Counted from the stretch's first letter, positions 23,322 through 30,939 are shown. The stretch: DNA of 32,963 nt from Symbiobacterium thermophilum (GCA_020725105.1 DYFQ01000004.1:70782-103744); one strand, 5' to 3'. The notes: generated by a model not told the origin, from the sequence alone. Translations and numbers: made by a program.

Positions 23322-24962
23322 TTGGCAGTGCCGTTGGGGTTCCTCATCCTGACCGGAGTGGTCCTGCTGGCCTTCCTGGGCGTCACCCACCGGGTGCTGG
23401 ACCGCATGAAGCTCAGGCCCGGCACCGCCCTGTTCTTGCTGGGCATCATGGTGGCCGGCTTCTTCATGCCCGAGGCTCGCGTGACCAGGGGCATCTCGGT
23501 CGACCTGGGCGGGGCGCTGGTGCCGCTCGGAATCGCCATCTACCTGGTGGGCTCCGCCGACCAGGCGGCCGAGCGCCTCAGGGCCACCCTGGCGGCCTTC
23601 GCGACGGCCGCCATCGTTCTCGTCGCGGACCAGCTCCTGCCGGCGGAACCCGGAGAGGCCATCCCCGTCCTGGACCTGGACCCCCTGTGGACGCCGGGCA
23701 TCGTGGCCGGCGTCGTTGCCTACCTGGCGGGCCGCTCCCGCCGGGCCGCCTTCGTCGCCGGCGTGGGCGGGGTCGTCCTGGCCGACCTGTTCGTCGCCGT
23801 GACCAACGCCTTTCGGCCGGGTCCTTCGGGGGCGGTCGCCATCGGCGGAGCCGGAGCCCTGGACTCGGTGGTCATCGCCGGGGTGCTGGCGGTTGCCCTG
23901 GCCGAAGTGGTGGGTGAGACCCGGGAGGCCTGGACCCGCCTGCGGCGACACCGGGCTGGCCGGGCCGGCGCGGGCCGCCGCCGGATCCGGCAGTTGCCGG
24001 CGGGAGCGGCCCCGCTGCTCGGTCTTGCCGCCGTCACGGTCCTCCTGGCCGCGGCGGCCTGGGCGGGGCCGCGCGTGTGGGGCACTCACGAACACCTGCC
24101 GGCGGCTTACTACCGCCTGGTGGACGAGTCCGGGACGGTGCTGCTGGAAACCGGCCGGCGGATCTACGTCGGGGACGAGTGGATCGACGCCGACAACGTC
24201 CACTACCGGGTTCGCCAGGTCCGGCGCCGGGTGGCAACAGCCCAGACCCTCGGTGTCCTCGAGGCTTCACCGGCCGGGGCTTCGGTGGGACTGACCGTCC
24301 GGCCGGGGTTGTTCGAGTGGCTGCTCGGCGTGGGCCGCGACACCGGCGACGGTACCACGGGGCCGCCCCCCGGCGGCAAGCGGGCGGGTCCGGTCGGCAT
24401 CTACCACACCCACAACGCCGAGTCTTACATCCCGACCGATGGGACCTACAGCATAAACGGCCGGGGCGGCATTCACGAGGTCGGCTGGGTCCTGGCCCGG
24501 CGCCTGGAGGAACTGGACTTCCAGGTCATCTTTTCCGAGGCCCTCCACCTCCCCCACGACCGCGGCGCCTACCGGCGTTCCCGGCGGACGGTGGCCAAAC
24601 TGCTGCGGGAGAGGCCCATCGTCCTTCTGGACGTCCACCGGGACGCGGCGCCTCCCGAGTTCTACGCCGAGCGGGTGGCCGGTCAGTGGATGACCCAGAT
24701 CCGCCTGGTCGTGGGAAGGCAGAACCCCGCAGGTAAGACTAACCTTCAGTTCGCCAGGGAGTTGAAGGCCGTCGCCGACGAGATGTACCCAGGCCTGATC
24801 AAGGGCATCTGGTACGGCCGGGGCAACTACAACCAGGACGTCGGCCCCCGGGCGCTGCTGCTGGAAGTGGGCGCCCACACCAATACCCGGGAGTCCGCCC
24901 AGCGGGCCGCGGGCTTGTTCGCGGAAGTGCTCGACCGCTACTTCGAGCCCGGTCAGGACTGA
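23322..24962 (+). CDS. DUF1614 membrane domain fused to SpoIIP-type peptidoglycan amidase/endopeptidase
   Basis: A 546-residue fusion. Residues about 5-215 match the DUF1614 membrane family: LGVTHRVLDRMKLRPGTALFLLGIMVAGFF, GISVDLGGALVPLGIAIYLVG, a run of further helices, and VAIGGAGALDSVVIAGVLAVALAEV. After a basic linker and another helix (about 230-255), residues 270-540 are a SpoIIP domain: IYHTHNAESY (His362, His364, Glu367), ALHLPHDRGAYRRSR, LLDVHRDA (His439), QNPAGKTNLQFARELK and LLLEVGAHTNT (Glu515). SpoIIP degrades septal peptidoglycan during engulfment in sporulation. The TTG start has GGAGGAGG 7 bases upstream. Standard SpoIIP proteins have a single anchor and no DUF1614. Confidence 0.9.
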   Translation: MAVPLGFLILTGVVLLAFLGVTHRVLDRMKLRPGTALFLLGIMVAGFFMPEARVTRGISVDLGGALVPLGIAIYLVGSADQAAERLRATLAAFATAAIVLVADQLLPAEPGEAIPVLDLDPLWTPGIVAGVVAYLAGRSRRAAFVAGVGGVVLADLFVAVTNAFRPGPSGAVAIGGAGALDSVVIAGVLAVALAEVVGETREAWTRLRRHRAGRAGAGRRRIRQLPAGAAPLLGLAAVTVLLAAAAWAGPRVWGTHEHLPAAYYRLVDESGTVLLETGRRIYVGDEWIDADNVHYRVRQVRRRVATAQTLGVLEASPAGASVGLTVRPGLFEWLLGVGRDTGDGTTGPPPGGKRAGPVGIYHTHNAESYIPTDGTYSINGRGGIHEVGWVLARRLEELDFQVIFSEALHLPHDRGAYRRSRRTVAKLLRERPIVLLDVHRDAAPPEFYAERVAGQWMTQIRLVVGRQNPAGKTNLQFARELKAVADEMYPGLIKGIWYGRGNYNQDVGPRALLLEVGAHTNTRESAQRAAGLFAEVLDRYFEPGQD

Positions 24963-25012
24963 GCCTTTCGCCGTACGCCGGAGCCTGCGCCTCGAACCGG
25001 CCTGGTCCTCCC

Positions 25013-25102
25013 TCAGGACCACCAGCGGCGAAAGGCCCACAGGGTGAAGACCGCCAGTCCGGCGATGACCGCCAGGGACACCGTTTGAACCGGGGTAAGC
25101 AA
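25013..25102 (-). CDS. 29-residue single-helix membrane peptide
   Basis: A very short ORF starting at TTG with AGGTGAGGT about 4 bases upstream. It consists of a short polar N-terminus (LLTPVQT), one membrane helix (VSLAVIAGLAVFTLWAF) and a basic, Trp-rich end (RRWWS). GC-rich third positions and the strong ribosome binding site argue for translation. The positive C-terminus suggests that end stays in the cytoplasm. It lies 80 bases after the 137-residue CxxC gene on the same strand, so the two are probably co-transcribed, and it is convergent with the SpoIIP fusion. No function is assigned. Confidence 0.55.
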   Translation of the reverse strand: MLTPVQTVSLAVIAGLAVFTLWAFRRWWS

Positions 25103-25182
25103 TAGACCTCACCTGGCTGCACGGTATGAAGGAGCCGGGCGCCAGGTTCAGGCGACAGGCGCCTATCCCGAGGGCCGGGCGG

Positions 25183-25596
25183 CTAGACGGCGCGTTCCAG
25201 AAAGTCGGCGTAGCACATGTTGGCCGGGTTGGTCCTGAGCGCCCGGGCCGTCCGGCGGTCCAGCGCCGTCCAGAAGTGAAAGCACCACTCGCAGACGTCC
25301 TCGGAAGTCAGGGCCAGCGGCCGTTCAGCCGCCAGTTCCTCAAGGGTGACCCGGTAGAAGCAGGGGATGACGAATTCCCCGCCCACCCGCCGGGGGGTCG
25401 GCCGGTGGGCGGCACCGGAAAAGACCGACTCCCGCACCGCCCGGAGGGGAAAAGGACGGCCCGGCGCGAACTGCTCGTGCAACTCACGGCGGGTCCGGCT
25501 GGCCACCTCGCCGGCGTAAGCCTCGAACCGCCCCTGGCGCCTCGCCCGGTCCAGGGCCAGGAGGTGCTCGACCACGGGGGACGTGTTCACTGCCAC
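25183..25596 (-). CDS. Hypothetical protein with a CxxC motif
   Basis: A 137-residue soluble protein, GTG start with AGGAGGG upstream. The N-terminal 65 residues are Arg-rich and helical (HLLALDRARRQGRFEAYAGEV). A segment near residues 75-90 (GEFVIPCFYRVTLEEL) is followed by TSEDVCEWCFHFWTALDRRTARAL and a C-terminal NPANMCYADFLERAV. The four Cys (PCF, CEWC, MCY) could bind a metal or form a redox pair, but spacing does not match a familiar zinc finger. I do not recognise the family. A 29-residue membrane peptide follows on the same strand. The divergent CBS-domain gene lies 245 bases upstream across an intergenic region with a long inverted repeat. Confidence 0.7.
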   Translation of the reverse strand: MAVNTSPVVEHLLALDRARRQGRFEAYAGEVASRTRRELHEQFAPGRPFPLRAVRESVFSGAAHRPTPRRVGGEFVIPCFYRVTLEELAAERPLALTSEDVCEWCFHFWTALDRRTARALRTNPANMCYADFLERAV

Positions 25597-25641
25597 GGCG
25601 ATCCCTCCTGAGATGCCCGACGGTAAGCCCGGCGATCGTCC

Positions 25642-25693
25642 TGCGGCGCTCAGGCTCCACGGCTGGGCGGCCTGGCTTTGCCTGAGCGCAGCA
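25642..25693. other. Long imperfect inverted repeat in divergent intergenic region
   Basis: GCGCTCAGG (25646-25654) and CCTGAGCGC (25681-25689) pair perfectly, and three more pairs form outside after one mismatch. The loop is 26 bases. A second small hairpin (GTGAC-CGCA-GTCAC) lies about 25 bases to the right. The element lies between the divergent CxxC-protein and CBS genes. It could be an operator, or a leader structure for either transcript. Confidence 0.4.
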
Positions 25694-25841
25694 TTTCCAA
25701 CCAGACCCAGGCAGGTCAGTGACCGCAGTCACCACCGGGGGCGGCGGCCCATTGTGCTCACTCCCTTCGGCCCATGAAGACCGGCCGTCTCTGCGTTACG
25801 ATAGAGAGGGACAAGCGTCAACCCCGGAGAGGAGTCCCGAC

Positions 25842-26480
25842 ATGCTGGTACGGGATCGCATGACCCTCTATCCCTTCACCGTTGGGCCCGACACGCCACT
25901 GCTGGAAGCCACCAGGATCATGAAGGAACGCCGGGTGCGCCGGCTGCCCGTGGTCGGCCGGGGCAAGCTGGTGGGCATCATCACCCAGACCGACGTCGCC
26001 AGGGCCTCTCCCTCCCCGGTCACCACGTTGAGCATCTGGGAGATGCACGACCTGGTGGCCAAGGTCAAGGTCCGCTCGGCCATGACCCGTAACCCCGTCA
26101 CCGTCACCCCGGACACCCCCATCGAAGTCGCCGCCTTCACCATGCGCGACAAGAAGGTGGGCGGGCTCCCCGTGGTCGAGGACGGCCACGTGGTGGGCAT
26201 CATCACCGAGAGCGACATCTTCGACGCCTTCATCGAACTGATGGGCCTGCGCTATGAGGGGACCCGACTGGTGGTGGGCACCAGTCAGCCGGCAGGCCTG
26301 TTTGAACTGGTCAAGGGCCTCCACGCCCACGGTATTCTGGTGCGGAACCTGCTGGCCTACCCGACCCCCGACGGGCTCGAACAGATCGTGCTCCGGGTCA
26401 CCGTGGGCGACGAGTCGGCCGTCAGCGCGCTGGAGGAGGAAGCGGTCAAGCGGGGTGACCAGGTGCTCTTGCGCTACTGA
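25842..26480 (+). CDS. CBS-domain pair protein with C-terminal ACT-like domain (AcuB-like)
   Basis: A 212-residue protein. CBS1 (residues 1-58): LVRDRMTLYPFTVGPDTPLLEATRIMKERRVRRLPVV, LVGIITQTDVARA. CBS2 (about 75-135): VRSAMTRNPVTVTPDTPIEVAAFTMRDKKVGGLPVVEDGHVVGIITESDIF. The remaining 70 residues look like an ACT-like regulatory fold (GLFELVKGLHAHGILVRNLLAYPTP). The layout matches AcuB-like proteins, which bind adenine nucleotides and regulate partner proteins in the cytoplasm. The partner is not apparent. The ATG has GGAGAGGAG upstream. A structured intergenic segment follows before the cupredoxin gene. Confidence 0.92.
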   Translation: MLVRDRMTLYPFTVGPDTPLLEATRIMKERRVRRLPVVGRGKLVGIITQTDVARASPSPVTTLSIWEMHDLVAKVKVRSAMTRNPVTVTPDTPIEVAAFTMRDKKVGGLPVVEDGHVVGIITESDIFDAFIELMGLRYEGTRLVVGTSQPAGLFELVKGLHAHGILVRNLLAYPTPDGLEQIVLRVTVGDESAVSALEEEAVKRGDQVLLRY

Positions 26481-26499
26481 GCCCGCGGCATGCTGCGTG

Positions 26500-26636
26500 G
26501 TCGGCGTCCCTCCGAGGGAAGCCGGGGCAGGGGGAAACCCCTATCCGCGCCGACATCGGTCCCATGTGCGGGACACGGCTCGGTGTGTGATGGTTTCGCT
26601 CTGGTTCCGGGGTGCGATCCCCCGGCGCAAACCGTC
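26500..26636 (+). ncRNA. Candidate structured RNA upstream of the cupredoxin gene
   Basis: Three structures follow one another. A: GTCGGCG (26500-26506) pairs with CGCCGAC (26548-26554) and encloses two hairpins, TCCCT-CCG-AGGGA and AGGGG-GAAA-CCCCT, the latter with a GNRA tetraloop. B: GTCCC-ATGTGC-GGGAC (26559-26574). C: GATGGTTT (26589-26596) pairs with AAACCGTC (26629-26636), one wobble, enclosing CCGGGG-TGCGATC-CCCCGG. The density of perfect stems in 137 bases suggests an RNA element. It begins 19 bases after the CBS gene stop, so it may be that gene's 3' end, an independent RNA, or part of the downstream gene's leader. No known riboswitch class matched by eye. Confidence 0.4.
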
Positions 26637-26658
26637 GGGAACACTGTTCGCCCGGCGT

Positions 26659-26685
26659 CGTAAGCGATGATTTATAATACTTACG
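26659..26685 (+). promoter_or_regulatory. Promoter -10 element inside an inverted repeat (likely operator)
   Basis: CGTAAG (26659-26664) and CTTACG (26680-26685) flank an AT-rich centre holding a perfect TATAAT (26673-26678). No good -35 is visible at the normal distance, typical of regulated promoters. A repressor bound to the repeat would block transcription of the cupredoxin gene, which starts 47 bases downstream. A T5 run follows, so a rho-independent terminator is an alternative, but the 15-base loop makes that weak. Confidence 0.45.
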
Positions 26686-26731
26686 TTTTTAGGAACGGTA
26701 ACCTGGTTGCTTCCCCCTGGAGGAGTAGCGA

Positions 26732-27253
26732 TTGCCACGCGATCTGTCCGTGACCGTGACCATCGCCGCCGTCGTGCTGATCGGCGCCGCGATCCTCAGC
26801 ACCGGGGCGCTACTGGCGGCCTGGTCGATGCCGGGCTGGGACATGCCCATGCACGGGGGCAACATGCCCGGCATGATGATGGGCCGGGGCTCGACCGCCG
26901 CTCCGCTGCCGGCGGAGGTGTCGGGAAGCGGGGGCGAGACCGACTCGGAGGTGGTGATCGAGGCCGGCGACTTCTTCTTCCGTCCGGCCGAGTTCACCGT
27001 GCGCCGGGGCGAACCCGTACGCCTGGTCCTTGAGAACGCGGGGCGGGCCCAGCACGACCTGGTCGTCATCGGGCTGCCGATACGCGACGCCGGGGGCCGC
27101 ACGCGAAACGGCTTCAGCCTGGCGGTGGCCGCCCCCGGCCAGACCGTCTCGGCCGTGATCACGCCCCTCGAGAGCGGGCGGTTCGAGTTCTTCTGCTCGG
27201 TCGCCGGTCACCGTCAGCTAGGCATGGTGGGTACGCTGGAAGTGACGGACTGA
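26732..27253 (+). CDS. Membrane-anchored cupredoxin with Met/His-rich linker
   Basis: A 173-residue protein. Residues 8-30 form an N-terminal membrane anchor, so the copper domain lies outside the membrane. A Met/His-rich stretch follows (residues 33-50, PGWDMPMHGGNMPGMMM), typical of copper-acquiring segments. The cupredoxin domain spans about 72-173 with a full type I copper set: His108 (RAQHDLVV), Cys155 (FEFFCSVAGH), His160 and Met165. Such proteins carry electrons or bind copper for cuproenzymes such as terminal oxidases or nitrite/nitrous oxide reductases. None is adjacent here. The TTG start has GGAGGAG 7 bases upstream, and a putative operator-promoter lies just before it. Confidence 0.9.
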   Translation: MPRDLSVTVTIAAVVLIGAAILSTGALLAAWSMPGWDMPMHGGNMPGMMMGRGSTAAPLPAEVSGSGGETDSEVVIEAGDFFFRPAEFTVRRGEPVRLVLENAGRAQHDLVVIGLPIRDAGGRTRNGFSLAVAAPGQTVSAVITPLESGRFEFFCSVAGHRQLGMVGTLEVTD

Positions 27254-27523
27254 CTTCTACCGGCGTTCCGCCAGAAAAAGATTGACCGCCACCGCGCCGC
27301 TCCCGGCGGCGGCCACCCCCGGACCGGCGGACACCGGTAACACCACCGCCGCCCCGGGCGACGCTATGCCCCAGGCCGGCCCGGCGCTCACTGCCCAGAG
27401 CCGGCGGGCCAGGTGTCTCCCGGCGCCGCGCAAGCAGGAGTACCTGGCGCGCCAGCGAATACAGGTTCGTCGGAAACCCGGCCGACCCCCGGCCTTACCT
27501 GGCGGGAGACGGGAGGAGGGCCC

Positions 27524-28912
27524 TTGGGAACCGCCACCAAGGCCCAGAAGATCGGGTACAGCGCCGGCTCGCTCGCGGCCGCCGTATCCTACCAGGCGTT
27601 TTCGACGTACATCATCTTCTACTACGTGGACGTGCTGGCAGTCTCCGCCCGGCTGGTGGGCCTGGGGATGGTGCTCTTCAGCGTCTGGAACGCCGTGAAC
27701 GACCCCCTGCTGGGGCAGTTGTCCGACCGCACCCGCACCCGGTGGGGCCGCCGCATCCCATACGTGGCTCTGGGAGCGATTCCCTTCGCCCTGGTCTTCT
27801 GGCTCCTGTGGGTGCCCCCCTTCCGGGCTGAGGCCGGCCAGCTCACGGCGCTGTATACCTATTTCCTGGCGGTGATTCTGGTCTTCGACGGCCTGTTCAC
27901 CGTGGTCGCCCTGAACTGGACGGCTCTCTTCCCGGAGATGTTTCCCACCCTGACCGAGCGGGCCGAGGTGTCGGCCTGGCGGCAGATGTTCTCCATCCTG
28001 GGCCTGATCGTCGGCATCGCGCTGCCGCCGCTGATCTACGGCTCGCTGGGCTGGTCGGCCATGGGCTTGTTGCTGGCCATGTTGACGCTGGCCGGCCTGG
28101 CGGCGGCCGTCTGGGCCAGCCGGGAGCGGCCCGAATTTGTCCTTGACCCGCCCCTGCCCTTTGCCCAGGCCCTCCGAGAGACTCTCCGGAACCGGGCGTT
28201 TCTGGCCTTTCTGGGCGCGAGCCTCTTCATCCAGCTTTGTTTCGTGATGCTAACGGCCAGCGTTCCCTTTTACGCCCGGTACGTGCTGCGGATCGGCGAC
28301 GCGGAGACGTCTCTGCTCCTCGGTGCCGCGTTCATCGTCGCCCTGCCGATGGTCTTCGTCTGGAGCCGGGTCGCGGTCAGGGTCGGGCCGCGCGTCGCCA
28401 CCATGCTGGCCATCGGCGCCTTCGGCGTCGCCCTGATCCCCTTCTGGGTGGCCCGTACCCTGCTGCACGGCATCCTGGCCACCTCGTTGCTGGGCATCGG
28501 CCTCGCGGGCCTCATCATGCTGACCGAACTGCTCATCGCCGATGTCATCGACGAGGACGAGGTCCGGACCGGCGTCCGGCGGGAGGGGATTTACTTCGGG
28601 ATCAACGGCTTCGCCATCCGCCTGGGCATCTCCATCCAGGCGCTGGTGATCAGCGGCGTGCTTGAGTGGACCGGCTACCAGCCGGGGCTGGCCGCGCAAC
28701 CGGCGACGGCCATCTGGGGCATCCGGTTCCTCATGGGCGGGGTGCCACTGCTGGCCCTCCTCCTGGCCCTGGCGTCCGTCTGGGCCTACCCCCTGCACGG
28801 GCCGCGCCTGGAGCAGATGAAGCGGGGCCTTGAGGCGCTGCACGGCGCGAAGGCCGCCAGGCTCGCCGCCGGGCAACCCGGAGCCTCGCCGGCTCAGGCG
28901 TCGCGAGGCTGA
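27524..28912 (+). CDS. Glycoside-pentoside-hexuronide (GPH/MFS_2) family symporter
   Basis: A 462-residue transporter with about twelve membrane helices. The GPH signature appears at the first cytoplasmic loop: WNAVNDPLLGQLSDRTRTRWGRRIPYV, followed by GAIPFALVFWLLWVPP. A second conserved block near the C-terminus is LLIADVIDEDEVRTGVRREGIYFGINGFAIRLGISIQAL, characteristic of MelB-like and MFS_2 proteins. The family imports sugars or related solutes with Na+ or H+. The substrate here is unknown and no sugar-utilisation gene is adjacent. The TTG start is placed behind GGGAGGAGGG. The 270 bases before it hold no recognisable gene. Its last 19 bases overlap the convergent MFS gene. Confidence 0.92.
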   Translation: MGTATKAQKIGYSAGSLAAAVSYQAFSTYIIFYYVDVLAVSARLVGLGMVLFSVWNAVNDPLLGQLSDRTRTRWGRRIPYVALGAIPFALVFWLLWVPPFRAEAGQLTALYTYFLAVILVFDGLFTVVALNWTALFPEMFPTLTERAEVSAWRQMFSILGLIVGIALPPLIYGSLGWSAMGLLLAMLTLAGLAAAVWASRERPEFVLDPPLPFAQALRETLRNRAFLAFLGASLFIQLCFVMLTASVPFYARYVLRIGDAETSLLLGAAFIVALPMVFVWSRVAVRVGPRVATMLAIGAFGVALIPFWVARTLLHGILATSLLGIGLAGLIMLTELLIADVIDEDEVRTGVRREGIYFGINGFAIRLGISIQALVISGVLEWTGYQPGLAAQPATAIWGIRFLMGGVPLLALLLALASVWAYPLHGPRLEQMKRGLEALHGAKAARLAAGQPGASPAQASRG

Positions 28913-30132
28913 TCAGCGTTACTGTCCAAACTGTTCGCGGTGGCCGGGAGGGTGGCGCCGGCCGGGCGGTCGTACGCCCGGAAGGCCCCGTAAAACCAGG
29001 CCACCGCCAGGGCCGCCAGCACCGCCGCCAGCAGAAAGGGCAGGTCGTACCGGTCGATCTCCAGCAACAGCCCGCCTGCCCGCGCCCCGGCGGCGGCCCC
29101 CACGCCCCAGGCCACGGCGGTGGCGGCGCCCACGGCGGGCCGTTCCTCGGGGTCGACGATGCCCACCCAGAAGCTCTCGATCACCGGCAGCACCATCATG
29201 GTCAGCACGCCCCTGGCCACCGCCAGCGCCACGAACAGTTCCACCCACGGTGACCAGGCCATCAGGGCCAGCACGGGCGCCAGGAGCAGCCGCAGCACGG
29301 TCACCAGCCGCACCGCGCGCCCCTGACCGCCCAGGAGCGGCGCCAGCAGGATGGCCAGGGTCTGCATGCCCACCTCGAGGCCCATGGCGCCGCCGATGGC
29401 CTCGACCTGGAGCCCGAACCGCCGGGCGTAGATGACGTTCAGGTAGGGGAGGATCACCATCAGGCTGGCCGAGGAGAGGAAGGTGTGTATCGCCAGGGAA
29501 GCCACCGCGGCCCGGTGCCTGAGCCGCCAGGGAGGCCCGCCGGCACCGCTCCCGCCCGCCGGCTCCAGCGTGGCCCGGAAGCCCACCATCACCAGGTAGA
29601 GTCCGAGCATGGCGACGAGGCCGAACTTGTAACCCACCAGGCCGCCGAACCAGCCGGGCAACACGCCGCCGGCCAGCCGGCCCACCGCCAGAAACCCCGG
29701 GTACATCGCCCACCGGATGCCGAAGGCCAGCGGGCGGGCGCCGGCTGCAATGACGTCGGCCAGGTAGGCCGTGCCCAGCACCCAGAAGGCCGCGTCGCCG
29801 ATCCATTCCAGCATGAAGCCGGCCATCACGACCCACGGCTCCGGGGCCCAGACGATCAGGCCGGCGCCGAAGGCCTGGGCAATCCCGCCGCCCAGCAGCA
29901 GGGTGTGCCGCGGCCAGCGGTTGCCAAACCAGCCGAAGCCCAGCGCCCCCACGACCTGCGCCAGCGCGGCGGCCGCCCAGGCGGTGCTGATGAGGGCGAG
30001 GGAGTACCCCTTTTCCAGCAGGTACAGGTTGATCAGGACCTCGCCGCCGCCCCAGGCCCCGAAGAGGGCGGCCGAAGCCCAGAAGAAGCGCCGGGCCGTC
30101 GGGGGAAGGTTACGCCAGACGTGCCGGTACAT
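28894..30132 (-). CDS. Major facilitator superfamily transporter
   Basis: A 412-residue transporter with about twelve membrane helices. After a short basic N-terminus (MYRHVWRNLPPTARRFFWASAALFGAWGGGEVLINLYLLEKGYS) it shows the typical MFS loop between helices 2 and 3 (GFGWFGNRWPRHTLLLGG) and, after a central loop rich in Gly/Ala, a second six-helix half (LAPLLGGQGRAVRLVTVLRLLLAP; VLPVIESFWVGIVDPEERPAVGA). This EERPAVGAA segment is typical of drug- or metabolite-efflux MFS proteins. The substrate is unknown. An in-frame TTG at 30138, 10 bases after GGAG, is an alternative start. It lies 24 bases after the 260-residue membrane gene, in the operon that follows formate dehydrogenase. Confidence 0.9.
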   Translation of the reverse strand: MYRHVWRNLPPTARRFFWASAALFGAWGGGEVLINLYLLEKGYSLALISTAWAAAALAQVVGALGFGWFGNRWPRHTLLLGGGIAQAFGAGLIVWAPEPWVVMAGFMLEWIGDAAFWVLGTAYLADVIAAGARPLAFGIRWAMYPGFLAVGRLAGGVLPGWFGGLVGYKFGLVAMLGLYLVMVGFRATLEPAGGSGAGGPPWRLRHRAAVASLAIHTFLSSASLMVILPYLNVIYARRFGLQVEAIGGAMGLEVGMQTLAILLAPLLGGQGRAVRLVTVLRLLLAPVLALMAWSPWVELFVALAVARGVLTMMVLPVIESFWVGIVDPEERPAVGAATAVAWGVGAAAGARAGGLLLEIDRYDLPFLLAAVLAALAVAWFYGAFRAYDRPAGATLPATANSLDSNADQPRDA

Positions 30133-30156
30133 CCGCAACGTTGACTGACTCCAATC

Positions 30157-30939
30157 TCAACCCTGCCGCGCCGGGCTCTGCCGGCCGTCCGGCGGGGGGA
30201 GCCAGCCGGCCAACCAGCCGGGGCGGGCCAGCGGCAGGGTGGCGGCCAGGGCGAGGGCGCCGGTCGCCCAGACCAGCGAGACGAAGCCGGCCGGCCGCAG
30301 GACCGGGGAGGCCGTGAAGAAGGTCCACCCCACCAGCAAGAGGTGGGCCAGGGCGCTGAAGGTGAGGGCGGCCGAGGCAAGCCGCAAGGAGATGGGCGGC
30401 CGGGCCGGCAGTCTCCCCCAGCCCCGCTCCACGGCGTAGAAGCAACCCCACAGGGTTCCGGCGGCGCCGCTGATGGCGTGGGCGGAGTGGTAGGCGGTGA
30501 AAAACAGGGCGGTTCCCGGCGCCACCGCGCCCGGAAGCGGCGTCCACAAGGTCGCCGCGCTTGCTCGCGCGAGATCCAGGGCGTACCACGTCCCCAGGGC
30601 CACCAGGAGGGCGGTGCGGGTCTGGCTCCCGCTCATGACCGCCCGGGAGAACCACAGCCCGCCGGCGACCGCGGCCAGGCTCAGCAGGGCCCCGGTCCCG
30701 GCCTGCCATAGCTTGAAGCCGTGGTGGGCGCTCCAGGCCAGGCCGGCCAGGGCCGGCAGCCAGGCCGGGACGGGCCGGCCCGCGGCGCCCACGGCGGTCC
30801 AGGCGCAACCGGCGCAGCCCACGGCCAGGGTGGCCAGGGGCGACAGGCCCCACCCGGTTACCCGGGCGGCTCGCCAGCCGGACTCCAGATAGCCGCCGAA
30901 GAACCCGGCCGCCGCCAGCGCAAAGGCCCACCCGGTCAG
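30157..30939 (-). CDS. Polytopic membrane protein of unknown function, start unresolved
   Basis: A 260-residue protein with about eight hydrophobic helices. Pro/Gly/Arg-rich loops link them, and the tail is hydrophilic (PPPDGRQSPARQG). His residues occur in helices (SAHHGFKLW, TAYHSAHAISG). Within this frame the only canonical start is a GTG at 31059, which would make the first 40 residues an unlikely Arg/Gly-rich stretch that shadows the 38-residue ORF in another frame. The first sensible residue is a CTG at 30937-30939, overlapping the stop of that ORF as CTGA. Either CTG is used with translational coupling, or a missing base in the C-run just before (CCC for CCCC) separates two halves of one gene. 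I see no family match. Confidence 0.65.
   Translation of the reverse strand: MTGWAFALAAAGFFGGYLESGWRAARVTGWGLSPLATLAVGCAGCAWTAVGAAGRPVPAWLPALAGLAWSAHHGFKLWQAGTGALLSLAAVAGGLWFSRAVMSGSQTRTALLVALGTWYALDLARASAATLWTPLPGAVAPGTALFFTAYHSAHAISGAAGTLWGCFYAVERGWGRLPARPPISLRLASAALTFSALAHLLLVGWTFFTASPVLRPAGFVSLVWATGALALAATLPLARPGWLAGWLPPPDGRQSPARQG

Noticed and set aside
26500-26636. Cobalamin or molybdenum-cofactor riboswitch
   Set aside because: Short stretches (GGGAAGCCGG, CCTCCGAG) recall such elements, but the conserved cores cannot be aligned and the downstream gene is a cupredoxin, not a cofactor gene.
26601-26640. tRNA T-arm-like hairpin (CCGGGG-TGCGATC-CCCCGG)
   Set aside because: The loop has G instead of the invariant second T, and no matching acceptor stem, D-arm or anticodon arm is found at the required distances.
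27254-27523. A gene between the cupredoxin and the GPH transporter
   Set aside because: Frames here are Pro/Ala/Gly-rich, with no convincing start, and GGGAGGAGGG plus TTG at 27524 marks a clear start for the transporter. I see no gene, repeat or strong hairpin in it.
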